64,000 nucleotides of DNA, from NCBI GenBank assembly GCA_021647705.1, contig JAKIUF010000013.1, positions 22,763 to 86,762 of the forward strand, given 5' to 3'. Made by a program: the position numbers and the translations under genes. Below are positions 52,516 through 61,410 of this stretch, one piece after another (position 1 is the stretch's first letter; the number at the start of each line of letters is the position of its first letter). The notes below the pieces were generated by a model. That model saw only the letters and a list, made by a program, of their open reading frames with translations. It did not search any database and was not told the origin of the DNA. The stretch comes from Gammaproteobacteria bacterium. Its GTDB lineage: Bacteria > Pseudomonadota > Gammaproteobacteria > SZUA-152.

Positions 52516-53046
52516 ATGCAGTATCGAAAGATAGATATTTTGGAAATGGCGAATGGAGTTTTTTTTGGCGAAGGCAATGCCCAGTTACCTAGCGCCATGA
52601 TGTTGATGATTGACGAAATTGAGAATATTGCTAACAGTGGAGGGAGGTTTGGGAAGGGGCAGCTTAATGCAAGTTTGAAAATTCATCCAGATCATTGGTT
52701 TTTTGGTTGCCATTTTCAGGGAGACCCCGTAATGCCCGGTTGTTTGGGGTTGGATGCACTCTGGCAGCTCTTGGGTGTGTTTCTTGGTTGGTCAGGTTTG
52801 CCGGGCAAGGGGCGAGCATTAGGTGTGGGTAAAGTAAAGTTTACGGGTCAAATTTATCCAGATGCTGGTTCAATTCAGTATCAGCTACATATCAAGCGGG
52901 TGTTTAAAAAGCCAATGCCTATGGGCGTTGCAGATGGTGTAGTGATTCATAAAGGTAACGTTATCTATGAGGCAAATGATTTAAAAGTGGGGCTTATTAG
53001 TGGCGATAAACTGAAAATGATCAACAAGGCTGGTCAAGTAGGTTAG
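52516..53046 (+). CDS. 3-hydroxydecanoyl-ACP dehydratase/isomerase (FabA-like)
   Basis: 176 residues from ATG 52516 (GGAGAGG upstream). The active-site region WFFGCHFQGDPVMPGCLGLD carries the catalytic His (in GCHF) and Asp (in GLDA) of FabA. GKGRALGVGKVKFTGQI and ANDLKVGL also match E. coli FabA closely. FabA dehydrates 3-hydroxydecanoyl-ACP and isomerises the double bond, starting unsaturated fatty acid synthesis. No fabB is adjacent. Location behind an AraC regulator in an AT-rich region suggests a second, conditionally expressed copy; whether the main fabA lies elsewhere is not visible. Confidence 0.9.
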   Translation: MQYRKIDILEMANGVFFGEGNAQLPSAMMLMIDEIENIANSGGRFGKGQLNASLKIHPDHWFFGCHFQGDPVMPGCLGLDALWQLLGVFLGWSGLPGKGRALGVGKVKFTGQIYPDAGSIQYQLHIKRVFKKPMPMGVADGVVIHKGNVIYEANDLKVGLISGDKLKMINKAGQVG

Positions 53047-53147
53047 CCTGCCGTGACTGCAAAAAACACCTAGGGGTGGTACATTTTATGGGTGAATAAT
53101 TACAGCCAATGGTTTTTCCGGCGCTGGGGATTGATGTATGATTATGA

Positions 53148-53339
53148 TGCTTTTCTACGAAGCTGGAATTATTTGGTGAGGTGTTATTTCCACTTTCCAG
53201 TCGTGGAAAGGAATCTCAATGGATAAAGGAAGCTTCATGGAATCAAGGGGATTGCATTCTAACACTTTGGTTTGAAAAACAGGATGGAAGCCGGGTTGTG
53301 GTGGATGCTTTACATTGGTATAAAGATAGGGGATTTTAA
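53148..53339 (+). pseudogene. C-terminal remnant of an unidentified gene
   Basis: An open frame of 63 codons with protein-like composition (FPLSSRGKESQWIKEASWNQ, LWFEKQDGSRVVVDALHWYK) ending at TAA 53337. It has no ATG; GTG 53181 is the only internal start and lacks a ribosome-binding site. It is probably the 3' part of a truncated gene. The family is not recognised. Confidence 0.4.
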
Positions 53340-53478
53340 TGTTCCATAATTTGTACCACAGGTTGCCCGAACAACCAAAAGCATCGTTTATTTTATGTCA
53401 GTCGTTACAGCTCCATTCTACAAAAACCAAACACCATTTTTTCTTGTTGGCAATTTAAGGTATTATGTATATTAAAGA

Positions 53479-53970
53479 ATGAAATACACTATATTAATAT
53501 TAGCCCTTATCATTTCTATCTCTACCCTTGGCTTTGCGGTTGGTGGAGAGGTTGATTCAGTTTTGGTTGATAAATCAGAAAAGAAGATATATCTGCTCTC
53601 AGAAGGAAAGCCGTTAAAAGAATATGATGTTGTATTTGGCGAAAATCCAAAAGGGCATAAACAGCAAGAGGGCGATGAAAGAACACCCGAAGGAAAATAT
53701 ATTCTGGATTACAGGAAGGCTGACAGTTCCTTTTATAAAGCCATTCATATTTCCTACCCAAATGAAGAAGACAAAGCTAGGGCCAGAAAAATAGGTGTTG
53801 ATCCCGGAGGGTTGATAATGATTCATGGACAAAAAAATGGGTTTGGTTGGCTATCGTGGTTAATGCAATGGTTTAATTGGACGGATGGTTGCATAGCAGT
53901 AACAAATGCAGAAATGGATGAAATATGGAAATTGGTTGAGGTAGGTACTCCAATTGAAATTAGACCTTAA
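53479..53970 (+). CDS. L,D-transpeptidase (YkuD) family protein
   Basis: 163 residues with a signal peptide (about 1-21). The YkuD catalytic domain covers most of the rest: VDKSEKKIYLLSEGKPLKEY, ERTPEGKYILDYRKADSSFY, MIHGQ and the active-site region TDGCIAVTNAEMDEIW with the nucleophilic Cys. Such periplasmic enzymes make 3-3 crosslinks in peptidoglycan or attach lipoproteins to it. It is a short single-domain version without LysM or other binding domains. Confidence 0.9.
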   Translation: MKYTILILALIISISTLGFAVGGEVDSVLVDKSEKKIYLLSEGKPLKEYDVVFGENPKGHKQQEGDERTPEGKYILDYRKADSSFYKAIHISYPNEEDKARARKIGVDPGGLIMIHGQKNGFGWLSWLMQWFNWTDGCIAVTNAEMDEIWKLVEVGTPIEIRP

Positions 53971-54023
53971 AAAGATGTTAAAAATAGTGTGGCTGGTGGG
54001 TAATGTTATAATTCCAGGAAAGT

Positions 54024-54605
54024 ATGTATACACCTCAACATTTTAAAGTGACTGATCAAGAAAAGGTATTGGCCTTTATAAGGCACAATGCTTTTGGTCA
54101 GCTAATATCTTTACTTGATGGCAAGTTGTTTTCCTCACACATCCCATTTTATCTTGAAAACGAAGGGGCGTTTTTGGTAGGGCATATGGCGAAGAAAAAC
54201 CCCCAATGGATGGGCTTAGAGGAGCAGGAGCTCTTGGTAACTTTTCAAGGCCCGCATGATTACATTTCCCCATCCTGGTATGACTCACCGGGTGTTCCAA
54301 CCTGGAACTATCAGGCGGTTCATGTTTACGGGAGAGCTGAATTAATTACTACCCCAAATAAACTGGGAAATATTGTCGATAAACTCACAAAAATATATGA
54401 ATCCTCTTTTGAGCCCTCCTGGGCTCCCGAATATAAAGAGTCAATGCTAAATGCAATCGTTGGCATTAAAATTCAAATTACCGAGATACAATGCAAGTAC
54501 AAGCTCAGTCAAAATCGTTCAGAGAGAGATCAGCAGCAGGTCATTGAGCAATTGAAGGAGCGAGGTTCTGCTCAGTTATCAAAGGTAATGAAGGATGAGT
54601 TATAG
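54024..54605 (+). CDS. PaiB-like FMN-binding protein
   Basis: 193 residues. MYTPQHFKVTDQEKVLAFIR, SSHIPFYLENEGAFLVGHMA, KKNPQW, HDYISPSWYDSPGVPTWNYQ and VHVYGRAEL are the conserved blocks of the PaiB/split-barrel flavin-binding family (FMN-binding negative transcriptional regulator). In Bacillus PaiB represses protease and sporulation genes; in proteobacteria the function is not established. It starts 53 bp after the transpeptidase gene on the same strand. Confidence 0.9.
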   Translation: MYTPQHFKVTDQEKVLAFIRHNAFGQLISLLDGKLFSSHIPFYLENEGAFLVGHMAKKNPQWMGLEEQELLVTFQGPHDYISPSWYDSPGVPTWNYQAVHVYGRAELITTPNKLGNIVDKLTKIYESSFEPSWAPEYKESMLNAIVGIKIQITEIQCKYKLSQNRSERDQQQVIEQLKERGSAQLSKVMKDEL

Positions 54606-54864
54606 CAATCACATTCAGCGGCCCCGTAAGGCTATACATTTTTTTGGCTTTTGGTTATCACGCCATTATTGCATAATAAAGGCATTCCACTTCACGGCTC
54701 GTTGATGTCCCCAAAATTGTCACAAAGCAGTAGTGGTTCTATTGTTTGAAAAATATCAGCAGATGAGTCGCAATTTTATCAGTAGGCAATGACCGTTTTT
54801 TTCGGGTTCCTGTGTTCCTGCTGAGACCAAATTCGTGGGAACAAAAAGTCATGTTCCTCTGCGT

Positions 54865-55302
54865 TTAAACCGGTTCCACTTTTAATGTCATACCATCAAC
54901 ACTGATGACTTTTACTTTTTTATTTTTTTCGCAGTTCGGGCCGCTGACTTGCCAATACGAATCATCGACGTGAATTTTTCCATAACCATCCTCGATGGGT
55001 TCGACCAAGGTAAATACACGCCCGATATATTGTGTCGTTCGTGCATTCAGGGTGTTGTCTTCAGATTCGGTAGGGTGTTTATTCAGGCGTATGCGCCACA
55101 GGGCGATGCTGACGACGGATATCACCGAAAATAACAGCAGTTGTGATTCCCAACCTGTGTCGGGGAACATCCAAAGAATAAGACCAATGACACCCGCCGA
55201 TACTCCCATCCATAGGAAAAAGGCACCCGGTACAACAATTTCCAGAATGATGAGCAGGAGGGCCAGTATCAGCCAGTGCCAAAAATCAATGGAGCCCATC
55301 AT
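54865..55302 (-). CDS. NfeD-family membrane protein
   Basis: 145 residues: three membrane helices in the first 80 (WHWLILALLLIILEIVVPGA and two more), then a C-terminal OB-fold (about 88-145, GRVFTLVEPIEDGYGKIHVD). NfeD short-form proteins associate with SPFH proteins and affect membrane microdomain organisation. Its ATG shares one base with the stop of the SPFH gene, so the two are translated together. Confidence 0.9.
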   Translation of the reverse strand: MMGSIDFWHWLILALLLIILEIVVPGAFFLWMGVSAGVIGLILWMFPDTGWESQLLLFSVISVVSIALWRIRLNKHPTESEDNTLNARTTQYIGRVFTLVEPIEDGYGKIHVDDSYWQVSGPNCEKNKKVKVISVDGMTLKVEPV

Positions 55303-56228
55303 TACTTGCTTTCCTTGTTTACATTTTTGAGCAGGTCGGCTACGCCTCCGATGGCTCCAATGACTCCGCTGGCTTCTAACGGCATAAAGACCAATTTTGA
55401 ATTTTCTGCAACACCGATTTTTTCCAGTGACTCAATATAGCGTTGTGCGACAAAATAGTTGATGGCATTAATGTCACCAGCGGCGATGGCTTCAGAGACC
55501 ATCCGGGTGGCATTTGCTTCGGCTTCGGCCAGTCTTTCACGGGCTTCGGCATCACGTTTGGCGGCTTCCAGCCGACCTTCTGCTTCCAGGATAGCCGCTT
55601 GTTTTTCACCCATGGCCCGTTCGATTTCGGCTTGTTTTATTCCTTCCGCTTCCAGCACCACGGCACGTTTTTCGCGTTCGGCTTTCATTTGTCGTGCCAT
55701 GGCGTGTTCAATGTCTGCGGGCGGCTTGATGTCCTTTATTTCCACGCGAGTGACTTTGACACCCCAGGGGTTGGTCGCTTCGTCAATGACGCTTAATAAA
55801 CGGGCGTTGATGTCATCGCGTTTGGAGAGCAGCTCGTCCAGGTCCATGCTGCCCATCACTGTGCGTAAATTAGTGGTGCCTAGATTGTGAATGGCATAAG
55901 TGAGATTGTTCACTTCGTAGGAGGATTTTGCCGCATCCATGATCTGGTAATAAAGCACCCCATCGACAGTGGCTGTTGCATTGTCTTTGGTGATGATGAC
56001 CTGGCGCTTGATGTCCAGCACCTGTTCCATCACGTTCACCTTGTTGCCGATCCGGTCAATAATGGGCACGATGATATGCAGGCCAGGGTGTAATGTCCGG
56101 GTGAACTTGCCGAAACGCTCCACGGTGAAACGGTGTCCCTGGGTCACAACTTTTACGCCGGAAAAAATCAGCACACCGGCCAGGCCAACCAAAATCAGTG
56201 CAAAGACACTAAAACCAAAATCCGGCAT
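55302..56228 (-). CDS. SPFH/band 7 membrane protein (QmcA/paraslipin type)
   Basis: 308 residues: one N-terminal membrane helix (about 5-27), the SPFH domain (about 30-190; FGKFTRTLHPGLHIIVPIID, KDNATATVDGVLYYQIMDAA) and a long coiled coil with AEAEA-type repeats (about 190-265). Proteins of this type assemble into large cages on the membrane and often work with NfeD proteins or FtsH proteases. It forms a two-gene operon with the NfeD gene. Confidence 0.92.
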   Translation of the reverse strand: MPDFGFSVFALILVGLAGVLIFSGVKVVTQGHRFTVERFGKFTRTLHPGLHIIVPIIDRIGNKVNVMEQVLDIKRQVIITKDNATATVDGVLYYQIMDAAKSSYEVNNLTYAIHNLGTTNLRTVMGSMDLDELLSKRDDINARLLSVIDEATNPWGVKVTRVEIKDIKPPADIEHAMARQMKAEREKRAVVLEAEGIKQAEIERAMGEKQAAILEAEGRLEAAKRDAEARERLAEAEANATRMVSEAIAAGDINAINYFVAQRYIESLEKIGVAENSKLVFMPLEASGVIGAIGGVADLLKNVNKESK

Positions 56229-56426
56229 GTCAATCTCCTGTTATAAGATGATGAGTACAGGAGCAGTATACAGGCCTTCGGGTGTTGGGTTCACTGACAG
56301 CGCTACTGATTTAAACCGGGCTTTCTGCTTGTTGCAGGTGAGCGGTGTATTGCAATTTTCTTCTGATTTGTTGGTTTTAACGGGGGAAACACGCACAATG
56401 CAGAAAATTATTTTTGGGGTACGGTT

Positions 56427-57353
56427 TTGCCGCTTTTAATTTCTCGTTTGGCCAGTGCTGCGGTGGTGATTTTCGGTGTGCTGGTGCTGGTGTTCCTGTT
56501 GATCCATCTGGTGCCGGGTGATCCGGTGGAGGTCATGCTGGGTGAGTCGGCGCAAGCGGCGGATCGTGAGGCGCTGCGGCAATCACTGGGGCTGGATCAG
56601 CCCTTGCTGTCGCAGTTCATTACTTATCTTGGCAATATTGCGCAGTTTGATCTCGGCACGTCATTACATTCCAAACGTCCCATTTCCGATATTCTGCTGG
56701 AGCGTCTGCCCGCTACGCTGGAGCTTGCGCTGGCGGCTTTGCTGGTGGCCGTGCTGGTGGCTTTTCCATTAGGTGTGATGGCGGCGGTGAAAAAAGATTC
56801 AGCTTGGGATCATGGTGCTATGGCGGTGTCACTGCTGGGGGTGTCGATCCCCAATTTTTTGATGGGCCCCATTTTGATTCTGGTGTTTGCGGTGTGGCTG
56901 GGCTGGTTTCCGGTGAGTGGACGTGATGGGTTGGCTTCGCTGGTGCTGCCCGCGATTACCCTGGGTACGGCTATGGCGGCGATTCTTTCACGCATGGTAC
57001 GGGCGACTTTATTGGAAGTATTAGGTGAGGATTACATTCGTACCGCGCGTGCCAAAGGGCTGGGACCGGGCGCGGTGATCTGGCGACATGCGTTGCGTAA
57101 TGCGTTATTACCAGTGATTACGCTGCTGGGTTTGCAATTAGGCGCGCTGCTGGCGGGCGCGGTGATTACCGAGGCGGTGTTTTCCTGGCCGGGCATTGGC
57201 CAGTTGGTGATTGAAGCGATTCAGCGCCGTGATTACCCCGTAGTGCAGGCCTGTGTGCTGTTGATCAGTGTCACTTATGTGCTGGTGAACACGCTGACTG
57301 ATATGGCCTATGGCTGGTTTGATCCGCGCATTCGCATGGGGGGGGCGGGGTGA
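56427..57353 (+). CDS. Peptide/nickel-type ABC transporter permease (DppB-like)
   Basis: 308-residue inner-membrane protein with six helices. The N-terminal LLISRLASAAVVIFGVLVLV followed by LIHLVPGDPVEVMLG is typical of DppB/OppB. The EAA-loop for the ATPase is near 205-225 (EDYIRTARAKGLGPGAVIWR, HALRNALLP). Start TTG 56427 after GGGG; no better start is seen. It overlaps the next permease by 4 bp. No binding protein or ATPase gene is adjacent, so the rest of the transporter must be encoded elsewhere. Confidence 0.93.
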   Translation: MPLLISRLASAAVVIFGVLVLVFLLIHLVPGDPVEVMLGESAQAADREALRQSLGLDQPLLSQFITYLGNIAQFDLGTSLHSKRPISDILLERLPATLELALAALLVAVLVAFPLGVMAAVKKDSAWDHGAMAVSLLGVSIPNFLMGPILILVFAVWLGWFPVSGRDGLASLVLPAITLGTAMAAILSRMVRATLLEVLGEDYIRTARAKGLGPGAVIWRHALRNALLPVITLLGLQLGALLAGAVITEAVFSWPGIGQLVIEAIQRRDYPVVQACVLLISVTYVLVNTLTDMAYGWFDPRIRMGGAG

Positions 57354-58210
57354 GCAGCAATATGGATACTACGGTTACGTCGAAGTCATCACGGTTTGGT
57401 TTGGCCAGTATATTGGGCCTGTGGTTGCCGTTGATAGTGATTGTGTTATGGGCATTGGTGGCACTGACGGCTTCCTTTTTACCGTTAGCGCCGGATCAAA
57501 TCGCATTGGAGCATATTCTCCTGCCACCGGGCAGTGAATTGTGGCTAGGGGCTGATGACCTTGGGCGCTCATTGGCGGAACGTACGCTGGCCGGGGCGCA
57601 GACTTCGTTTATCGTTGCGTTATGGGTGGTGCTGGTGTCCGCCGTTGCTGGTACGGCTATTGGTACGTTTAGCGGTTATCTCGGTGGTCGCTGGGATTTG
57701 CTGGTGGTGCGCATTATCGATATTTTTCTCGCTTTTCCCGGCATCCTGCTGGCCATTGCACTGGCGGGCATTCTTGGCCCCGGCATTGAAAACGTGGTGA
57801 TTGCACTGAGTGTGGTGGGCTGGGTGGGATATGCACGGCTGGCGAGGGCGCAGGTGCTGAGTCTCAAACATCGCGAACATGTACAGGCGGCCATTGCGTT
57901 GGGTGCAGGTCCGGGGCGTATTGTGTTTCGGCATTTACTGCCGTTGCTAATGGCACCGTTGATCGTTGAAGCCAGCTTTGGCATTGCCGGTATTGTTATC
58001 GCTGAAGCCGGTTTGTCTTTCCTTGGGCTGGGGGTGCAGCCACCGGAGGCCTCCTGGGGCAGCATGATCCGCGACGGAGCACGTTATTTGCTGGTGGCCC
58101 CGCATATGGTGCTGGTGCCCGGTGTAGCTTTGATGCTGGTGGTGTTGTCTGTCAATCTGCTTGGCGACCGCTTGCGTGACAAACTGGATGTGCGCAATCG
58201 GAAACGATAG
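57350..58210 (+). CDS. Peptide/nickel-type ABC transporter permease (DppC-like)
   Basis: 286 residues with six helices; GTG 57350 overlaps the end of the first permease (GTGA). DppC features: an N-terminal helix, LGADDLGRSLAERTLAGAQT, and the EAA region REHVQAAIALGAGPGRIVFR, HLLPLLMAP, then AEAGLSFLGLGVQPPEASWG. It pairs with the DppB-like protein to form the channel for an oligopeptide, dipeptide or metal complex. The substrate is unknown. Confidence 0.93.
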   Translation: MSSNMDTTVTSKSSRFGLASILGLWLPLIVIVLWALVALTASFLPLAPDQIALEHILLPPGSELWLGADDLGRSLAERTLAGAQTSFIVALWVVLVSAVAGTAIGTFSGYLGGRWDLLVVRIIDIFLAFPGILLAIALAGILGPGIENVVIALSVVGWVGYARLARAQVLSLKHREHVQAAIALGAGPGRIVFRHLLPLLMAPLIVEASFGIAGIVIAEAGLSFLGLGVQPPEASWGSMIRDGARYLLVAPHMVLVPGVALMLVVLSVNLLGDRLRDKLDVRNRKR

Positions 58211-58224
58211 ATAAGGAGGTCTGG

Positions 58225-58277
58225 CTGCACGCTTTAAATGTGAATTAAGCGCTAAATCACTCCGTTAGCGCTTTTTT
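58225..58277 (+). terminator. Terminator after the permease genes, built from a family B repeat
   Basis: AAGCGCTAA (58247-58255) pairs perfectly with TTAGCGCTT (58265-58273), 9-nt loop, T6 tail. The sequence GCACGCTTTAAATGTGAATT and AAGCGCTAAATCACTCCG is the left part of family B, so here a dispersed repeat serves as terminator. Confidence 0.75.
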
Positions 58278-58292
58278 ACTGAAAACACAGTT

Positions 58293-58324
58293 ATTCCGGC
58301 ATGCGGCATGCCTTTAGCCGGAAT
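58293..58324. repeat. Hairpin ATTCCGGC/GCCGGAAT
   Basis: Perfect 8-bp arms enclosing ATGCGGCATGCCTTTA, which itself holds GCATGC repeats. Function unknown; it follows the permease terminator by 15 bp. Confidence 0.5.
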
Positions 58325-58409
58325 CCAGGTGTTTAAACCACCGAACAAGCACCTCATTAAGTACATCAGAAGGTTGTGTTGTAGTGGCGTTGACAAATGA
58401 CGTGTTATA

Positions 58410-58457
58410 AACGCAAAGGTCGCAAAGAAAAAGAGTCAACTTTGCGATCTTTGCGTT
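58410..58457. repeat. Family A inverted-repeat element, copy 6
   Basis: AACGCAAAGGTCGCAAAG (58410-58427) and CTTTGCGATCTTTGCGTT (58440-58457) pair at 17 of 18 with a 12-nt loop. It is the shortest and best-paired copy. It lies 51 bp beyond the stop of the beta-propeller gene (minus strand) and may act in its 3' end. Confidence 0.8.
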
Positions 58458-58508
58458 AAATACTCAGTGTTTTTTTAGGATGAGGGTGTTGCAGCTCTTA
58501 ATTTACAT

Positions 58509-59465
58509 TTATGGGTTTCCATTAACGGCAATCCAGAAAGGGAAAGATGGGAGGCTATACTCTTGCACAATGTCAAAGGTTTGGGTGTCGATCACAACAA
58601 ATTTGTCTTCCGCAGTAATGGCGACATAAAGCCAGCGACCATCTTTGCTGCTGCGTACACTGTGAGGACCAAAGCCAACTTTTATTTTTTTGATGACGTT
58701 TAAGCTTTGCGCATCAATGACAGTCACGACATCATCAGCAATGGCACCGGTAAAAATATATTTTTCATCGGGCGTAATATCAATACCGGCATGACCTTGC
58801 CCAACGGTAATTATCTTTTTCATTTTTCCAGAGCTTAAATCCAACACGCCGACAGTGTTGCTAAGGTCACGGATATAGACCGTTTTTCCATCTTTGGAAA
58901 TATCCAGATTGTGTGGGTTGGGAATTCCCGGCGTTGGGATGACTTTTACATACTTGCGTGTTTGAGTATCGATGACACCAAGACCTGCTCCCCCTTGCAG
59001 GGTGACATAAGCCCATTTTCCATCATTACTGAAATGAATATTGTGCGGTGTTTTATCAACATTTATTGTGGCGACCGTTTTGTAATCAGCCAAGTCAACA
59101 ACACTTACCGTTGCTTCGGCTTCGTTGGCCACATAAGCTTCTTTTCCGTCCGGTGACACCTTCAAACCTTTGGGGGCTTTGCCGACGTTGATCTTTGCCA
59201 GGCGTTTGTGTGTGCTGGTATCAAAGACGTAGATACTGCCTGTTTTCGGGCTGCTGACCACCAGGCGCTGACCATCCGGCGTGATGGCGTTGTAAAGCAT
59301 GACCGGGTCACCCTTCCAGACGGATTGTCCGCCATACTGGGCAATTTCCCCAGAGTCCTTGAGCGTGATAAAAATATTTTCCGGAAACACTTCTGATGCC
59401 TGTGTGTTTAATATGCCCGACAGACACAAGCATCCAATAGCGGTTTGTAATAATACTTTTTTCAT
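58509..59465 (-). CDS. Periplasmic YVTN-type beta-propeller protein
   Basis: 318 residues with a signal peptide (ending TQAS). About seven repeats of the YVTN/40-residue kind are visible, for example KGLKVSPDGKEAYVANEAEA, HNIHFSNDGKWAYVTLQGGA and HSVRSSKDGRWLYVAITAED. The fold resembles the d1-haem propeller of cytochrome cd1 and NirF/NirN, but no haem-ligand motif or cytochrome c domain is present. It probably binds a partner protein or small ligand in the periplasm. It is last in the lgt-thyA-folA direction, 36 bp after the flavin-type oxidase gene. Confidence 0.85.
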   Translation of the reverse strand: MKKVLLQTAIGCLCLSGILNTQASEVFPENIFITLKDSGEIAQYGGQSVWKGDPVMLYNAITPDGQRLVVSSPKTGSIYVFDTSTHKRLAKINVGKAPKGLKVSPDGKEAYVANEAEATVSVVDLADYKTVATINVDKTPHNIHFSNDGKWAYVTLQGGAGLGVIDTQTRKYVKVIPTPGIPNPHNLDISKDGKTVYIRDLSNTVGVLDLSSGKMKKIITVGQGHAGIDITPDEKYIFTGAIADDVVTVIDAQSLNVIKKIKVGFGPHSVRSSKDGRWLYVAITAEDKFVVIDTQTFDIVQEYSLPSFPFWIAVNGNP

Positions 59466-59501
59466 CAGATTCTCCTTGCTGTATCCAGATCCGATAATCT
59501 T

Positions 59502-60038
59502 TCAGATACCCGTAGGTTTTCCATCCAGACTGACGGTGTTTTTGTCTTTCCAATATTGTTCGACACCTTGCGTGCCTTTTACTTCTGCCCAGTGTTTAAG
59601 TTGATCACGTTCATCCTGATAATCATAAAAGGGTACCGCCATGCCGCAGGAGCGTTGTACCAAATCAATGTTGAGTGTGAAAATTTGTCGGGCACCCGGC
59701 AAATCGGGAAAGTGTTGACTATGTTGTTCCCATTCGGGGTCTTTAGGCTGTGTCATTGAGGCCATGCCATAAAGCCGCAGAATCATCGGTTTGCCTTCAA
59801 AGGCACAGAACATGATGGTCATGCGCTGATTTTCGAGTACGTGTGCAGCAGTTTCGTTGCCGCTGCCAGTAACATTAAGCCAATGCACCGTGTGTTCATC
59901 AATGATGCGAAAGCTGTCCATGCCTTTGGGAGAGATATTAACTTTCCCCGTGCTTCCCGCAGTGCCGACAAAAAATATCTTCTGGGCTGTGATGAAAGCG
60001 TTTAATTTTTCAGGTATTGCATCATATTGTTTGCCCAT
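59502..60038 (-). CDS. Pyridoxamine 5'-phosphate oxidase-family (split-barrel flavin) protein
   Basis: 178 residues from ATG 60038 (MGKQYDAIPEK; GGGAG upstream); the frame is open further into folA, but that is a shadow. The split-barrel block FFVGTAGSTGKVNISPKGMD and the MTIMFCAFEGKPMILRLYGM strand pair match the PF01243 family. Members bind FMN, haem or F420; this one lacks the residues of true PdxH, so it is not pyridoxine oxidase. It lies 4 bp after folA and is probably co-transcribed. Confidence 0.87.
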   Translation of the reverse strand: MGKQYDAIPEKLNAFITAQKIFFVGTAGSTGKVNISPKGMDSFRIIDEHTVHWLNVTGSGNETAAHVLENQRMTIMFCAFEGKPMILRLYGMASMTQPKDPEWEQHSQHFPDLPGARQIFTLNIDLVQRSCGMAVPFYDYQDERDQLKHWAEVKGTQGVEQYWKDKNTVSLDGKPTGI

Positions 60039-60042
60039 GGAT

Positions 60043-60540
60043 TCAGACTCCCGGTTGTTTATCCAATGTGATGAAACTGTATGCGTGAGGGTTTTTTTCG
60101 TCTGCCGGAAAATCGTTACGCGCAGTTTCCTGCCACTCATGCAAATCAAACTCCGGGAACCAGGCGTCTCCTTCCACATTGGCATGTATCAGTGTCATAT
60201 AAAGGCGGTCGGCGAGCGGTAGAGCTTGTTTGTACAACGACATGCCGCCGATGATCATGGTTTCTTCGTTGTTCTGTGTGGATTGCAAGGCATCCTCAAG
60301 CGATGTGTAGACTTCTATGCCATCAGCCGTGTACGCAGGGTTTCGGCTGATAATGATGTTACGCCGACCGGGCAGGGGTTTTGCACCAAAAGATTCAAAG
60401 GTCAGGCGACCCATGATAATGGGCTTGCCCATAGTGTTTTGCCGGAACCATTTCATGTCCGCAGGCAGTTTCCACGGCAGACGGTTTTCGATGCCGATGA
60501 CGCGGTTATCAGCCATGGCCCAGATCAGTGACAGGGTCAT
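60043..60540 (-). CDS. folA: Dihydrofolate reductase
   Basis: Reduces dihydrofolate to tetrahydrofolate with NADPH, replacing what thymidylate synthase oxidises. 165 residues: [20 protein letters not shown] at the N-terminus, the substrate-site acid Asp28 in [18 protein letters not shown] and MIIGG for NADPH binding. Its ATG overlaps the thyA stop by 4 bp (ATGA). Confidence 0.97.
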   Translation of the reverse strand: MTLSLIWAMADNRVIGIENRLPWKLPADMKWFRQNTMGKPIIMGRLTFESFGAKPLPGRRNIIISRNPAYTADGIEVYTSLEDALQSTQNNEETMIIGGMSLYKQALPLADRLYMTLIHANVEGDAWFPEFDLHEWQETARNDFPADEKNPHAYSFITLDKQPGV

Positions 60541-61331
60541 ACGGCGACGGGTGCCTTGATGTGTTCATGGGACTGATAGTCGATCACTTCAAAATCATCA
60601 AAGGTAAAAGCAAACAGGTCGTCAATGTCGGCGTTCATTTTTAATGTGGGCAGGGGCAGGGGTTTGCGAGAGAGTTGCAATTCTGTTTGTTCCAGGTGGT
60701 TGGAATACAGGTGTGCGTCGCCCAGAGTATGAATAAAGTCGCCGGGCTGTAGTCCAGTGACTTGTGCCATCATCATGGTTAACAGCGCATAAGAGGCAAT
60801 GTTAAACGGTACGCCGAGGAAGATGTCAGCACTGCGTTGATAGAGTTGGCAGGAGAGCTTGCCATCGGCCACATAAAACTGAAAAAAGGCATGGCAGGGC
60901 GGCAGGGCCATGTTATCGATTTCTCCCACATTCCAGGCGGAGACGATGAGGCGACGTGAATCAGGGTTGTTTTTGATTTGTGTGAGCACTTGGCTGATCT
61001 GGTCAACGTGACGGCCATCCGCAGTGGGCCAGCTGCGCCATTGGGAACCGTATACCGGCCCGAGGTTGCCGTTTTCATCAGCCCATTCATCCCAGATTTT
61101 CACCCCGTTATCTTTCAGGTACTGGATGTTGGTATCACCTTTTAAAAACCACAGCAGTTCGTGAATAATGGAACGCAGATGCAGTTTTTTGGTGGTGACC
61201 ATGGGGAAGCCTTCCGTCAGGTCAAAACGCATCTGGTAACCGAAAACGCTGCGGGTACCGGTGCCGGTGCGGTCGGTTTTGAGGGTGCCGTTTTCATAAA
61301 CATGGCGCATTAAATCAAGGTACTGTTTCAT
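60537..61331 (-). CDS. thyA: Thymidylate synthase
   Basis: Makes dTMP from dUMP with methylene-tetrahydrofolate. 264 residues from ATG 61331 ([15 protein letters not shown]), same length as E. coli ThyA; the frame upstream to 61364 lies in a repeat. Signatures: [37 protein letters not shown], and catalytic Cys in [12 protein letters not shown]. It is followed by folA with a 4-bp overlap and preceded by a small hairpin element and lgt. Confidence 0.98.
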   Translation of the reverse strand: MKQYLDLMRHVYENGTLKTDRTGTGTRSVFGYQMRFDLTEGFPMVTTKKLHLRSIIHELLWFLKGDTNIQYLKDNGVKIWDEWADENGNLGPVYGSQWRSWPTADGRHVDQISQVLTQIKNNPDSRRLIVSAWNVGEIDNMALPPCHAFFQFYVADGKLSCQLYQRSADIFLGVPFNIASYALLTMMMAQVTGLQPGDFIHTLGDAHLYSNHLEQTELQLSRKPLPLPTLKMNADIDDLFAFTFDDFEVIDYQSHEHIKAPVAV

Positions 61332-61341
61332 ACGACTCTCT

Positions 61342-61410
61342 GTAGGGTGGGCACCGCCCACCAATTTACCTTTATATCGAAGCCTGTCTGCTGGGCAGAG
61401 TCCATCCTAC
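61342..61410. repeat. Small inverted-repeat element between lgt and thyA
   Basis: Ends GTAGGGTGG (61342-61350) and CCATCCTAC (61402-61410) are inverted with one mismatch. Inside the left end is a hairpin GGTGGGC-ACC-GCCCACC (61346-61362). It overlaps the region where the thyA promoter or leader would lie and runs into the 3' end of lgt. Confidence 0.6.

Noticed and set aside
47215..54860. Prophage
   Set aside because: No phage structural, lysis, integrase or replication genes are present; the content is TA, repeats, nucleases and metabolic genes.
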